Source: Gordonia sediminis
GTDB taxonomy: Bacteria > Actinomycetota > Actinomycetes > Mycobacteriales > Mycobacteriaceae
Direction of reading: 5' to 3'
Length of the DNA: 64,000 nucleotides
Assembly: GCA_004193205.1 (NCBI GenBank)
Contig: RZUM01000002.1
Location: forward strand, 930,001-994,000
This document shows, piece after piece, positions 44,450 through 53,384 of this stretch (position 1 is the stretch's first letter; every line of letters begins with the position of its first letter). A model generated the notes under the pieces. The model was not told the origin of the DNA. It ran no database searches and saw nothing but the letters and a program-made list of their open reading frames with translations. A program made the translations under genes and the position numbers.

Positions 44450-45850
44450 TCACCCCGCCCCACCTCGGTCGGACCCGCCCCGATCCGCCTCGGCCGCGGC
44501 CTCGGCCGCGTGGTGTCGCAGCATGCGGACACGCAGGGCGTCGTAGATCGGCGGCGACCGCAGCCCCGACGCGACGACCACCGCCATCGCCCCGGAGATC
44601 AGCATCGGGACGGTGACCGAGGTGATCGCGGTCATCTCGATCACCAGGACCAGGCCGGTGAACGGTGCCCGCACGATCGACGCGAACAGCGCCGACATCC
44701 CGACGATGGCCATGGCCGAGGTGAGGTCCTGCGGCAACCCGGGCACCACGGCGTCGGTGATCTGTCCGCCGATCATGCCCATCAGGGCGCCCAGCGCCAG
44801 GATCGGGGCGAAGATGCCGCCCGACGTCCCCGCCGAATACGAGATCGGACCGGCCGCGAAGCGCACCGCGACGTAGAGGAATGCGGCCGGCAGGGCGACG
44901 TGCTGACCGGCCAGGATCGTCTGAGCGAGGACGTCGCCACCGCCGGCCATGCGCGGATCGCCGAAGAGCACACCGCCGATCGCCGCGCCGATGATGGCCG
45001 CCTTGAGCACTGCCGGCAGTTTGTCGATGGCGTCGAACAGATCGAGGGCCCACAGGATCAGCCGGTTGTAGACCACGCCCAAGAGCCCGACGACCAGTCC
45101 GAAGACGACGAAGATCGGCACGGTCGTCAGTGGCGGCGACTGCACCGGACCCAGGTGCAGGAAGTCGGGTTCGTCGCCGATGAGCAGCCGGCTCACGCCG
45201 ACGCCGATGGCCACGGCGACCATCGTCACGATCGCCTCACGCAGGCGGAACTTCTTGGTGACCTCTTCGAAGATGAAGAACACCGCGCCGATCGGCGCGT
45301 TGAAGGCGACAGCGAGCCCCGTACCCGACAGCACGGTCTGCAGCAACCGGATCTCGTCACGGGGCAGTCGCGCGAGGCGTCCGGCCGCGGCGCCGATCGT
45401 GGCGGCCATGTGCACCGTCGGCCCCTCTCGACCGAGCACCATGCCGGAGGCGCCGACCGACAACAGACCACCGACGAAGCGAGCGGGGACGACCGACAGC
45501 GGGGGCGGATCGGCCTCGTCGCGGTCGACGGCCTCCACGTGCTGGATGCCGCTACCCGCCGACAGCGGTTGCCATCGTGCGATGGCCGCGGCGGCCGCGG
45601 CCGCGGCGGCGGACACCACCACCGGCACGAGCCAGCCCCAGAGATGCTGTGTGTGCGCCCACTCGACCATGTCGGTGCGCCACCGGTCGGTGCGTTCGAG
45701 CGCCCACCGGAACGCACCGCCTACCAGGCCGGCCACCGCACCGGCCGCCGCGGCGATGATCAGAATGGCCCACAGCGTCCGGCCGACGAGCATGTGGTCA
45801 TCGACGGAGTGGCCGTCGATGTGCGGTGGAACTTTTTCGGCGTCAGACAT
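44450..45850 (-). CDS. ClC-family chloride channel/antiporter
   Basis: A 466-residue membrane protein with about 14 hydrophobic segments. Anion-pathway motifs are present: GSGIQHVEA, GREGPTVHM with the gating Glu, and the GTSGGIFAP segment. It ends in an Ala/Glu/Asp/Gly-rich tail with no CBS domains. It exchanges Cl- (or another anion) for H+ or conducts it passively; the sequence alone does not decide. It is convergent with the DUF1697 gene, only 15 nt apart. Confidence 0.93.
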   Translation of the reverse strand: MSDAEKVPPHIDGHSVDDHMLVGRTLWAILIIAAAAGAVAGLVGGAFRWALERTDRWRTDMVEWAHTQHLWGWLVPVVVSAAAAAAAAAIARWQPLSAGSGIQHVEAVDRDEADPPPLSVVPARFVGGLLSVGASGMVLGREGPTVHMAATIGAAAGRLARLPRDEIRLLQTVLSGTGLAVAFNAPIGAVFFIFEEVTKKFRLREAIVTMVAVAIGVGVSRLLIGDEPDFLHLGPVQSPPLTTVPIFVVFGLVVGLLGVVYNRLILWALDLFDAIDKLPAVLKAAIIGAAIGGVLFGDPRMAGGGDVLAQTILAGQHVALPAAFLYVAVRFAAGPISYSAGTSGGIFAPILALGALMGMIGGQITDAVVPGLPQDLTSAMAIVGMSALFASIVRAPFTGLVLVIEMTAITSVTVPMLISGAMAVVVASGLRSPPIYDALRVRMLRHHAAEAAAEADRGGSDRGGAG

Positions 45851-45874
45851 CGCTATGCGACGTTAGTCGCCGGG

Positions 45875-46354
45875 TCACGCCCTCTGCAGCGCGGAGGTCA
45901 CCTGATCCATATCTGCCAGCTGGGTATCCTGCGGTGCTTCCCACAGTTTCTTGGGCAATTCCTCGAGCACCGAGATGGCGGACTCCGCGGCGTCGAGCCG
46001 TGAGGTCTTCTCGTCGTCGTCGGCCTCGTGCGCGGCACCGATGAGCTTGTCGTCGAGATCGAACACCGCGTCGTCGAGGCGGTCACGTGCGGCGACGAGG
46101 TCCGGATAGTGGCCGATCGCGGGATTCGCGTGCACGTCGGCGATCGCATAGCGGATTCGCCTGTGCAGCAACGCCTCCCGCGACGTGGCGGTGGTCCATT
46201 CCGCTGGCGCCCGACCGGGTTTGCCGGGGATGAGATCGGTGGACCGCGCGAACTTCTTGACCCGTTTGTCCGAATCCCACGCGAACCATGCGGCTCCGCC
46301 GAGGACGAACAGTGCCACCACGATCGTGATGACGATGACCAGGACCGCGATCAT
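45875..46354 (-). CDS. Single-pass membrane protein, unknown
   Basis: 159 residues; one N-terminal helix (IAVLVIVITIVVALFVLGGA) then a soluble, mostly helical domain containing RRIRYAIADVHANPAIGHYP and acidic DRLDDAVFDLDDKL, with a coiled-coil-like C-terminus. I do not recognise the family, but its composition is that of a real gene: GAGGAGTT lies 6 nt upstream of ATG 46354. A longer frame from 46426 would lack this site. It ends 24 nt before the ClC gene start region on the same strand. Confidence 0.72.
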   Translation of the reverse strand: MIAVLVIVITIVVALFVLGGAAWFAWDSDKRVKKFARSTDLIPGKPGRAPAEWTTATSREALLHRRIRYAIADVHANPAIGHYPDLVAARDRLDDAVFDLDDKLIGAAHEADDDEKTSRLDAAESAISVLEELPKKLWEAPQDTQLADMDQVTSALQRA

Positions 46355-46455
46355 GCCGAACTCCTCACGCCCACGTGCACCGGTGTTGCCACGTTCGACC
46401 TTAGTCTTACCAATCCTGCCGAACACGCACGCCGCGAACCTCCTCGCTGGCGAAG

Positions 46456-46923
46456 CTAGGACGTCAGCGAATCCGCCCGCAACGCCGCTGCGTTGACCCG
46501 GGTCAGCACCGCGTGGAGTTCCTCGAGATCGACGAGATCCACGCCCAGCGCGTCGATGACCGCCGGCGGGATGTCGAGCGCCCTGGTCCGCAACTCGAGC
46601 CCCGCGTCGGTCAGAGCGATGTCGACGTTGCGCTCGTCGTCGCCACGCCGTTGGCGGACCACCAGGCCCGCCGCCTCGAGCCGCTTGAGCAACGGTGACA
46701 GCGTGGCCGAGTCCAGTTGGAGTACCCGGCCGAGGTCCTTGACGGCCCGGGGCGACGTCTCCCAGAGCGCGAGCATCACCAGGTACTGCGGATGGGTCAG
46801 CCCGAGCGGTTCGAGCAGGCGGCGGTAGATCTTGAGAACCGACCGATTGGCCACCGCGAGCGCGAAGCAGACTTGCCGCTCCAGCAGCAACGGGTTGCCT
46901 TCGATCGTCGCCTTCTCGCTCAT
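46456..46923 (-). CDS. MarR-family regulator, OhrR-like thiol sensor
   Basis: 155 residues with a winged helix (LTHPQYLVMLALWETSPRAVKDLG, recognition segment DSATLSPLLKRLEAAGLV, wing RQRRGDDERNVDIALT). The Cys in LLLERQVCFAL, near residue 19, matches the peroxide-sensing Cys of OhrR. OhrR normally represses a neighbouring ohr gene, but no Ohr/OsmC gene is in this region, so its targets must be elsewhere. GGAAGG precedes the ATG. Confidence 0.88.
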   Translation of the reverse strand: MSEKATIEGNPLLLERQVCFALAVANRSVLKIYRRLLEPLGLTHPQYLVMLALWETSPRAVKDLGRVLQLDSATLSPLLKRLEAAGLVVRQRRGDDERNVDIALTDAGLELRTRALDIPPAVIDALGVDLVDLEELHAVLTRVNAAALRADSLTS

Positions 46924-47019
46924 CGGTTCGCCTTCCGCGTCACAGGTCCGTCGATGTCGAGTGTAGTGACTTCGGTCGTGCGCGATTAATTTGCTCCGGG
47001 ATGCGGCGAGATCGCCAGG

Positions 47020-47754
47020 TCAGGCCGCGGCCGTCGGATCGTGGTCCGTGGGCTTGCCGGCCACCAGATCCTCGACATCGAGCCCCCACATGCCGAATCG
47101 CCGGTCGAAGGCCCGCGCACGTTCGGTGGCCCGGGCCAGCTTGTGCGGGCTGTACCGGCGAGCCCACCGTGAGCCGGGGCGGGCCAGACGGATCGCGCCG
47201 ACCCACGCCACGGGTGCCACGAAGGCACCGACGGCCGCCGTCGAGAATTTCCCCTTGGCCACGCAGATGAGCAGGCAGGCGAGATGGATGGGCAGGTGCA
47301 GCGACAGCACGATCGGTCCGAGCCGCAGCGTCGACGTGTCGAGCGGGTTGATCCCGAGCACCGTCATCCCGAGGGCGGCGATCGTCAGGCACACCACCTG
47401 CACCGACAACTGCCCTTCCCGTGACCAGTACACGTCCTGTAGGTGCAGGATGAGCGCGAACTCGTCGAGGACCAGCGAGGTCCCGACACCGATGAGGACC
47501 GCGCTGATCTCCGCGCCCGGTGACGACCCGTCCACCGCGACCGAGATGAACGCACCCGTCACCGTGAGGATGACCCCCGGTACCGCGTGGTGGATGTGCA
47601 CCCCACCGGCGACGTTGTCACGGAACGGCCCCCGACCGGCCCGGATGAGCCGGGTGATCAGCCGCGTCACCACGAACGTCGTCACGAACGCCAGGAACAG
47701 CAGGAACAGCGGCAGCCGCCCAGCGGTGGTGACGTCGCCGAAATCGAGGTGCAC
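47020..47754 (-). CDS. Conserved integral membrane protein, unknown
   Basis: 244 residues with about six membrane helices. Conserved-looking polar motifs inside the membrane region are GGVHIHHAVPG, LVLDEFALILHLQDVYW and SLHLPIHL; paired histidines and acidic residues could bind metal. The C-terminal 60 residues are soluble and basic. I do not recognise a characterised family. The GTG start lies 21 nt after the CoA-binding protein gene, so both are probably one transcript. Confidence 0.75.
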   Translation of the reverse strand: MHLDFGDVTTAGRLPLFLLFLAFVTTFVVTRLITRLIRAGRGPFRDNVAGGVHIHHAVPGVILTVTGAFISVAVDGSSPGAEISAVLIGVGTSLVLDEFALILHLQDVYWSREGQLSVQVVCLTIAALGMTVLGINPLDTSTLRLGPIVLSLHLPIHLACLLICVAKGKFSTAAVGAFVAPVAWVGAIRLARPGSRWARRYSPHKLARATERARAFDRRFGMWGLDVEDLVAGKPTDHDPTAAA

Positions 47755-47775
47755 GGGAGTTGCCGAGCGACCCGG

Positions 47776-48198
47776 TCAGGACTCCGGTGCCGTCAGGCCT
47801 GTGCGGCGCTGCTCGATGATGAGGCAGCGGTCCTCGACGTAGAGCAGGCCGGCCTCCTCGGCGATGGCGCGTGCCTCCGGCGAGGAGATGCCGAGCTGCA
47901 ACCACAGGGCGGTGGCACCGGCGGCGACGGCCTGCCGCGCGATTTCCGGCGCGTCCGCGGCGGGCCGGAACACGTCGACGAGCCCGACCTGTTCTGGGAT
48001 GTCGGCGAGGGTCCGGAAGACCTTCTCCCCGACGATCTCCTCGGCGGTCGGGTTCACCGGGATGATCCGCCACCCGTGCGCTTTCATGTACGCGGGCACC
48101 TCGTTGGAGGGCTTGTGGGTGTTGGCGCTGGCACCGACGACGGTGATGGTGTCGTAGGTGCGCAGGATCTTTTCCACGACCTCGTTGGTTGTGCTCAT
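47776..48198 (-). CDS. CoA-binding domain protein (YccU-like)
   Basis: A 140-residue single Rossmann domain of the CoA-binding family (YccU-like): TITVVGASANTHKPSNEVPAYM, the GWRIIPVNPTAEEIVGEKV segment, VDVFRPAADAPEIARQAV and the C-terminal VEDRCLIIEQRR. Members bind CoA or a related nucleotide; function is not settled. The start is ATG 48198, 18 nt from the ATG 48217 and 54 nt from the GTG 48253 of the divergent TauE gene. Confidence 0.88.
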   Translation of the reverse strand: MSTTNEVVEKILRTYDTITVVGASANTHKPSNEVPAYMKAHGWRIIPVNPTAEEIVGEKVFRTLADIPEQVGLVDVFRPAADAPEIARQAVAAGATALWLQLGISSPEARAIAEEAGLLYVEDRCLIIEQRRTGLTAPES

Positions 48199-48252
48199 GC
48201 CGTCGAGCTTATTCACATGAAGCGGACCACGACGGTCGTGCACCCTGTTCAT

Positions 48253-49035
48253 GTGACGACGTGGGAACTGGTCGCCGTCCTCGTGGCGGGTGTCGGCGCG
48301 GGCGCCATCAACGCCGTCGTCGGCAGCGGCACCCTGATCACCTTCCCGACGCTGGTGGCGTTCGGGGTGCCGCCGGTGAGCGCCACGATCTCGAACGCGA
48401 TCGGTCTCGTGGCCGGCGGGGTGTCGGGGACATGGGGCTATCGACGCGAACTGGCCGGCCAGTGGCCGCAACTGCGGTGGCAGATCCCGTCGTCGTTCGC
48501 GGGCGCGATCGGAGGCTGCTGGTTGCTGCTGCATCTGCCGGACACGGTGTTCGAGGCGATCGTGCCGGTACTGCTGATCGCGGCCCTGCTGTTGGTCGTG
48601 CTGCAGCCCCGCATCCAGGTGTGGCTGGGACGTCGCATCGCGGTGCCCGGGCACCATGCCGTCTCGTTGACCGTTCCGCGCATCGTCGTGTTGATGGCGG
48701 TCACCTTCGCGATCGGTGTCTACGGCGGGTACTTCACCGCGGCCCAGGGCATTCTGTTGATCGCCGCGTTGGGAATCATCGTCCCCGACGACATGCAACG
48801 AATGAACGCCGCCAAGAACCTGCTGTCGCTGGTCGTCAACGTGGTTGCCGCCGTCACCTACACGATGGTGGCCTTCGACCGGGTCAACTGGACTGCGGCC
48901 GGTCTGATCGCGGCCGGGTCGCTGGTCGGCGGGGTTGTCGGAGCGCGCTACGGCCGGCGCCTGTCCCCGGCGGCGCTGCGCGGGGTGATCGTGGTGGTCG
49001 GGCTCATCGGGTTGTGGCGGCTGTTCACCGCGTGA
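48253..49035 (+). CDS. TauE/SafE-family anion permease
   Basis: 260 residues with about eight helices in two inverted halves. The first half opens AGAINAVVGSGTLITFPTLVAFG and the second has GVYGGYFTAAQGILLI and NAAKNLLSLVVNVVAA, both standard for TauE/SafE (DUF81) permeases that export sulfite, sulfoacetate or other organic anions. GTG 48253 fits homologues that begin a few residues before the first helix; ATG 48217 is an in-frame alternative. The gene end overlaps the convergent small membrane protein by 11 nt. Confidence 0.9.
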   Translation: MTTWELVAVLVAGVGAGAINAVVGSGTLITFPTLVAFGVPPVSATISNAIGLVAGGVSGTWGYRRELAGQWPQLRWQIPSSFAGAIGGCWLLLHLPDTVFEAIVPVLLIAALLLVVLQPRIQVWLGRRIAVPGHHAVSLTVPRIVVLMAVTFAIGVYGGYFTAAQGILLIAALGIIVPDDMQRMNAAKNLLSLVVNVVAAVTYTMVAFDRVNWTAAGLIAAGSLVGGVVGARYGRRLSPAALRGVIVVVGLIGLWRLFTA

Positions 49036-49327
49036 TCGTCGACGGCGGGTCCCGGTCGCCCCGCTCACCGAGCAGCGCCCACCAATAGGTCTCGGGGATC
49101 TCGTCGCCCGAGCGCAGCACCATCGCCAGGCCCACCGCCATGCCGATACCCAACACACCCAGCCACAGGCCGGCGGCCGAGATCAACACCCACGCGACGA
49201 CGACCGCGGCGGGCCACGGGCCGAGGATCAGTAGCAGCGGGGCGAAGAAGAATCCGGCGCCGACGAACCATGCGGACCCCGCCCGGTCGCACCGCATCAC
49301 AACGGTCAGCCACCTCGGGACGGTCAT
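49025..49327 (-). CDS. Small two-helix membrane protein
   Basis: 100 residues: a short basic N-terminus, two hydrophobic helices (about 18-45 and 50-72) and a charged tail. AGGAGG precedes ATG 49327 at good spacing, supporting a real gene although no family is recognised. Its 3' end overlaps the convergent tauE-like gene by 11 nt. Confidence 0.7.
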   Translation of the reverse strand: MTVPRWLTVVMRCDRAGSAWFVGAGFFFAPLLLILGPWPAAVVVAWVLISAAGLWLGVLGIGMAVGLAMVLRSGDEIPETYWWALLGERGDRDPPSTITR

Positions 49328-49412
49328 CAGTGCCTCCTGTAATCGAGGTAGCACCATCGTCTCGCCGGTCCGGCCCGAAAACCACTACCTCACAGGTAAT
49401 GCACGCGCGCGC

Positions 49413-50732
49413 TCATCGATAAGGCTGCCGCGCCGTTTCCGGGTCGCCATAGGTGATCGCCCGCTCCCTACGCGAATCGGTCAGCAAGGTCGTGCCCCAG
49501 TTCACCACGGTGCCCAGGCGGTTGCGGATGCCCGCGAGAAAAGCGATGTGGATGACGCCCCACGCCAGCCAGCCCACATAACCGGACAGGTGGAGCGGGC
49601 CGGATTCGACGACGGCATGCCGACGCGCGATGTAGGCGGCGTTGCCCAGGTCGTGGTAGCGGAACGGCGCCCGCTCGGTGCCTCCGTCGCAGAGGTCGGC
49701 GATGACGCGCCCGACGTGTCGCCCACCCTGCATCGCCACCTCCGCTACCCCGGGGAGCTGATCACGTGAGCTCATGTCCCCGACGACCCAGATGTTCGGG
49801 TGGCCCTGAACCGAGAGGTCCGCCTCGACCGGGATCCGCCCGCCGTGATCCTGCTCGATGTGCAGGGCGCGCGCCAGCACGCCCGCGAACGGCACGGCCT
49901 CCACACCCGTGGTCCACAGTGTGGTCTTGGCCGGGTATCGGATGACCTCGTGCGTCGACTTGTTCGTGGTCTCGACGTCGTCGGCCGTCACGTCGGTCAC
50001 GTGCACACCCAGATGCGTCTCCACTCCGAGCTTGTCGAGGGTCTTCTGCGCCCGCTTCGACAGTGCCGGCGTGAACGACGGCAGCACCCGGTCGCCGCCG
50101 TGCAGCAGCAGGACGCGCGCCTCGGCGGGGTCGATGGTGCGGAACTCGCGCTGCAACGCGATGGTCGCGAGATCCCGGATCTGGCCGGCGAGTTCGACGC
50201 CCGTGGGACCGCCGCCGGCGACGGCGAAGGTGAGCCACGGCAGGCGTTGGCCGGCGTCGGGTAGCGCCTCGGCCATCTCGAAGGCGGCGATGATCTTGCG
50301 CCGGATGGCCAGCGCATCGTCGAGAGTCTTCATCCCCGGCGCGTTCGGGGCGATGTCGTCACGTCCGTGGTAGGCGGTGCGCATGCCGGCGGCGACGACG
50401 AGATGGTCGTAGGTGATCGCCGTCGTGGACCCGTCGATCCGGTCGACGGTCAGGGTGCGCGCGTCGGGGTCGACGTCGACGGCCTCACCGAGCACGACGT
50501 CGGCGTTGCGTTGCCGGCGCAGCAGGTGCCGGATCGGGCTGGAGATCGCCCCTTCGGACAACAGGCCCGTCGCGCACTGATAGAGCAGCGGCTGGAACAG
50601 GTGGCTGGTACCCCGATCGACGACCGTGACACGCGCCGCGGCGCGCTTGAGACGCCGGGCGACGTGAAGTCCTCCGAACCCGGCACCGACGATCACGACG
50701 TGAGGGCGGCCAATCGCGTTGTCGATGGACAC
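49413..50732 (-). CDS. ndh: Type II NADH dehydrogenase (NDH-2)
   Basis: A 439-residue flavoprotein. The FAD motif is HVVIVGAGFGGLHVARRL, followed by HLFQPLLYQCATG; the NADH site is VAGGGPTGVELAGQI; WTTGVEAVPFA and WVVGDM are also typical. The C-terminus carries a hydrophobic helix (VGWLAWGVIHIAFLAG) that attaches the enzyme to the membrane. NDH-2 passes electrons from NADH to menaquinone without pumping protons. It starts with GTG; no strong ribosome-binding site is visible. Confidence 0.93.
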   Translation of the reverse strand: MSIDNAIGRPHVVIVGAGFGGLHVARRLKRAAARVTVVDRGTSHLFQPLLYQCATGLLSEGAISSPIRHLLRRQRNADVVLGEAVDVDPDARTLTVDRIDGSTTAITYDHLVVAAGMRTAYHGRDDIAPNAPGMKTLDDALAIRRKIIAAFEMAEALPDAGQRLPWLTFAVAGGGPTGVELAGQIRDLATIALQREFRTIDPAEARVLLLHGGDRVLPSFTPALSKRAQKTLDKLGVETHLGVHVTDVTADDVETTNKSTHEVIRYPAKTTLWTTGVEAVPFAGVLARALHIEQDHGGRIPVEADLSVQGHPNIWVVGDMSSRDQLPGVAEVAMQGGRHVGRVIADLCDGGTERAPFRYHDLGNAAYIARRHAVVESGPLHLSGYVGWLAWGVIHIAFLAGIRNRLGTVVNWGTTLLTDSRRERAITYGDPETARQPYR

Positions 50733-50788
50733 GCCACCCGATTCTTCCAGACCCGGCCGTCTGGCGGAGGCGTGTCAGCCGTTGTGTG

Positions 50789-51085
50789 TCAGCCCTTGCG
50801 TGTCACCGCGTAGGTCGCCGCAGCGTTGGCGGCCGTCACCGAGAACACCGACGGCCAGGCCCCGATCTTCTTCGCCAGCGGATGCGAGAGGCCGAACGCG
50901 GCCAGATATCCGGTCAGCAGTCCCGCGGCCACCGCCGGACTCTGCCGCGCCCACTCCCGGGTGCACCACGCGCCGGCGGCGGCCAGCACGGCGCCGCCGA
51001 GTTCGCGTCGCCCGCTGAAACGCGCGGCGGCATACCCTCCGACGAGGCCGGCGGACGAGACAACAACGGTGGGATTGATCGTCAT
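50789..51085 (-). CDS. Small membrane protein, unknown
   Basis: 98 residues, mostly Ala/Gly-rich with two or three hydrophobic stretches (about 5-22, 27-45 and 50-70). It probably sits in the membrane. No family is recognised; the codon pattern and lack of competing frames support a gene, with moderate confidence. It is divergent from the next gene, 38 nt apart. Confidence 0.6.
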   Translation of the reverse strand: MTINPTVVVSSAGLVGGYAAARFSGRRELGGAVLAAAGAWCTREWARQSPAVAAGLLTGYLAAFGLSHPLAKKIGAWPSVFSVTAANAAATYAVTRKG

Positions 51086-51122
51086 GTCGCAAGCCTAGAC
51101 ATCGCGCCGCACAATGGATGCC

Positions 51123-51650
51123 ATGACCGACGCGGATGACCTTGTCACGGCCGACCTGGCCGACCTTCCCAAGCATGCGCAGGTGATGTATCTGAAGGAG
51201 CGCGTCTACGCAGCCTTCACCGGACTCGCCATCGTCCTCGTGGTCCGCACCGGGGAGCACGGCGCCGCCTACGCATTCGAGGTGCTCCTGGTCGGCGTCG
51301 TCGCAATCACCCTCGCCGGTTTCGTCTCGGACGTGATCGCGCATCTCGCGGTGCACCGGACGTTCCCGCATGGGCACGATCTCACCAGCATGGTCCGCGC
51401 GGCCGCCGGTGCGCTCGGTTCGTTGCTCATCCCACTCGGGCTCATCGTCGCGGCGTGGGCCGACGTGATGGCGCTGCGCACCGCCCTGCTGATCGCCGCG
51501 TTCGTCTACATCGGCACGCTGGTGGTGATCGGCTGGCTCGCGGTCCGCAACGCCCAGATCAGCTGGTGGCAGAAACTCGGCGCCCTGGTGACGCTGGCGC
51601 TGTTGGGTTTCGTGGTGCTTGCGATCCAGGTGGCGGCACACAGCCACTGA
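51123..51650 (+). CDS. Four-helix membrane protein, unknown
   Basis: 175 residues: a cytoplasmic N-terminus (about 30 residues, ending MYLKERVYAA) and four predicted helices. A central HLAVHRTFPHGHDL segment contains four histidines on the side of a helix pair. I do not recognise the family. ATG 51123 follows CACAAT (51110-51115) by 7 nt, again consistent with a leaderless start; ATG 51114 is an alternative three codons upstream. Confidence 0.7.
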   Translation: MTDADDLVTADLADLPKHAQVMYLKERVYAAFTGLAIVLVVRTGEHGAAYAFEVLLVGVVAITLAGFVSDVIAHLAVHRTFPHGHDLTSMVRAAAGALGSLLIPLGLIVAAWADVMALRTALLIAAFVYIGTLVVIGWLAVRNAQISWWQKLGALVTLALLGFVVLAIQVAAHSH

Positions 51651-51683
51651 CCCCGGGTGACCGGCCGAGCTGTGGTCCGGCGG

Positions 51684-53198
51684 TCAGGCACCGACCGACT
51701 CGGCCGCCGTCCCGCGGGCCACGCGACGCCGAGCCGGACCGGAGAAGTGGAGGTACTCGTCGACGATGTCGCCGTGGCGGAGTTGCCGACGATCCTTGTA
51801 GTAGCTCATCGACATCGTCCACGGCGGGTTCGCCCCCTGTCGGGGCAAGGTGGACAGTGCCCGCTGCACATAGCCCGCACCGAAGTCGAGCAGCGGACGG
51901 GTCGGCATGTCCGGATCGACGTCCGCCCACACGGTGTCGTAGCCGTGGTCGTCCATGTATCCGAGGAGTCTGCACCAGTATTCGCAGACCAGACCGACCT
52001 TGAGCGTCCACGACGAGTTGGTGTAGCCGATGGCCAGCGCGAAGTTCGGAACACCCGAGAGCATCATGCCGCGGTAGGCGACGGTGTCCGGGAACGACAC
52101 CGGCCGGCCGTCGACGGTGAACTCGATGCCGCCGAAGACCTGGATGTTGAGGCCGGTGGCCGTCACGATGATGTCGGCCTCGAGTTCGGTTCCGCTCTCG
52201 AGAAGGATTCCGGTCTCGGTGAAGGTCGCGATGCGATCGGTCACCACCGACGTCGTCCCCTTGCGGATCGTCCGAAACAGGTCGGAGTCGGGTACCGCGC
52301 ACAGACGCTGATCCCACGGGTTGTAAGGCGGATTGAAGTGCTCGTCGACCGGGTAGCCCTCGGGTAGTTGCGACGCGTTGACCTTACGGATCAGCCGGCG
52401 TGCCGCCTTCGGGAAGCGCTGGCACAGTTCGAACACCAGACGTTGCTGGGCGATGTATTTCTGGCGTGCCAGCGCGTAGCCGCGTTCGTCCCCGAAGCGC
52501 CGCTTCAGCCAGTTCGCAAGGGCGTCCTGGCGCGGGATCGGGAGGATGTAGGACGGGGTGCGCTGCAGCATGGTGACGTGCTCGGCCGTCTCGGCCAGCG
52601 CCGGGAGGAGGGTGACCGCGGTGGCCCCGCTGCCGATCACCACAATCCGTTTGCCTGCGTGGTCGAGGTCTTCGGGCCAGTGCTGAGGATGCACGATGGT
52701 CCCGCCGAACCGTTCGCGCCCTTCGAATTCCGGGGTGTAGCCCTCGTCGTAGCGGTAATACCCGGATCCGGAGAAGATCCATCGGGCCCGGATCCGGATG
52801 TGCTCGCCGGTGTCGGCACGGTCGATGTCGACGAGCCAGCGCGCGTCCTGCGACGACCATGCCGCCGCCCTCACCCGATGGTGATACCGGATGTGGTCGG
52901 CGAGCCCGTTCTCGTCGATCGTCTCGTGGAGATAGTTCAGGATGAGCGGGGCGTCGGCGATCGCATCCTTCTCACGCCACGGCTTGAACTCGTAACCGAA
53001 GGTGTAGAGATCCGAATCCGACCGGATGCCGGGAAATCGGAACAGATCCCACGTCCCGCCCGCGGCGGCCCTCGACTCGACGACGACGAACGACTTCCCT
53101 GGATGTTCCACCGTCAGGTATCGGGCGGCACCGATGCCGGAGATACCGGCACCGACGATGAGGACGTCGACGCTCTCTGGGTCGGTCGAAGAGGTCAC
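51684..53198 (-). CDS. EthA-like FAD-dependent (Baeyer-Villiger) monooxygenase
   Basis: 504 residues, class B flavoprotein monooxygenase. Two Rossmann motifs, VLIVGAGISGIGAARYL (FAD) and IVVIGSGATAVTLLPAL (NADPH), flank a fingerprint of the type FxGxxxHxxxWP in RFGGTIVHPQHWPE. The TATGLNIQVFGG motif is also typical. The closest familiar protein is M. tuberculosis EthA, which activates ethionamide and oxidises ketones and thioethers. AGGAG lies 6 nt before the GTG start. The natural substrate is unknown. Confidence 0.92.
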   Translation of the reverse strand: MTSSTDPESVDVLIVGAGISGIGAARYLTVEHPGKSFVVVESRAAAGGTWDLFRFPGIRSDSDLYTFGYEFKPWREKDAIADAPLILNYLHETIDENGLADHIRYHHRVRAAAWSSQDARWLVDIDRADTGEHIRIRARWIFSGSGYYRYDEGYTPEFEGRERFGGTIVHPQHWPEDLDHAGKRIVVIGSGATAVTLLPALAETAEHVTMLQRTPSYILPIPRQDALANWLKRRFGDERGYALARQKYIAQQRLVFELCQRFPKAARRLIRKVNASQLPEGYPVDEHFNPPYNPWDQRLCAVPDSDLFRTIRKGTTSVVTDRIATFTETGILLESGTELEADIIVTATGLNIQVFGGIEFTVDGRPVSFPDTVAYRGMMLSGVPNFALAIGYTNSSWTLKVGLVCEYWCRLLGYMDDHGYDTVWADVDPDMPTRPLLDFGAGYVQRALSTLPRQGANPPWTMSMSYYKDRRQLRHGDIVDEYLHFSGPARRRVARGTAAESVGA

Positions 53199-53282
53199 CG
53201 CGGGCTCCTATCCTGTTCGAGGTTGTCACCTACCAGCATGGAGACCCGCCGCCCGCAGCGCCACCACCCAGCCCCTCCCCAC

Positions 53283-53384
53283 CCGCCGACAGCACCCCAA
53301 AATCCGCCGACAGCACCCCAAAATCCGCCGACAGCACCCGAAAATCCGCCGACAGCACCCCGAATCCCGCCGACAGCATCGAGG
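53283..53384. repeat. 21-bp tandem repeat, about five copies
   Basis: Units begin at 53283, 53304, 53325, 53346 and 53367, exactly 21 nt apart. The core CCGCCGACAGCACC is nearly invariant and the AAAAT spacer varies slightly in the outer units. The array begins about 85 nt upstream of the EthA-like gene and ends at the stop of the PPOX gene. Twenty-one bp is two helical turns and seven codons; the minus strand would read as a Gly/Ala/Val/Phe-rich repeat but has no gene start. It looks like a VNTR. Confidence 0.9.

Noticed and set aside
53283-53384. Possible CRISPR array
   Set aside because: The repeats are directly adjacent (21-nt period) with no variable spacers and no cas genes nearby.
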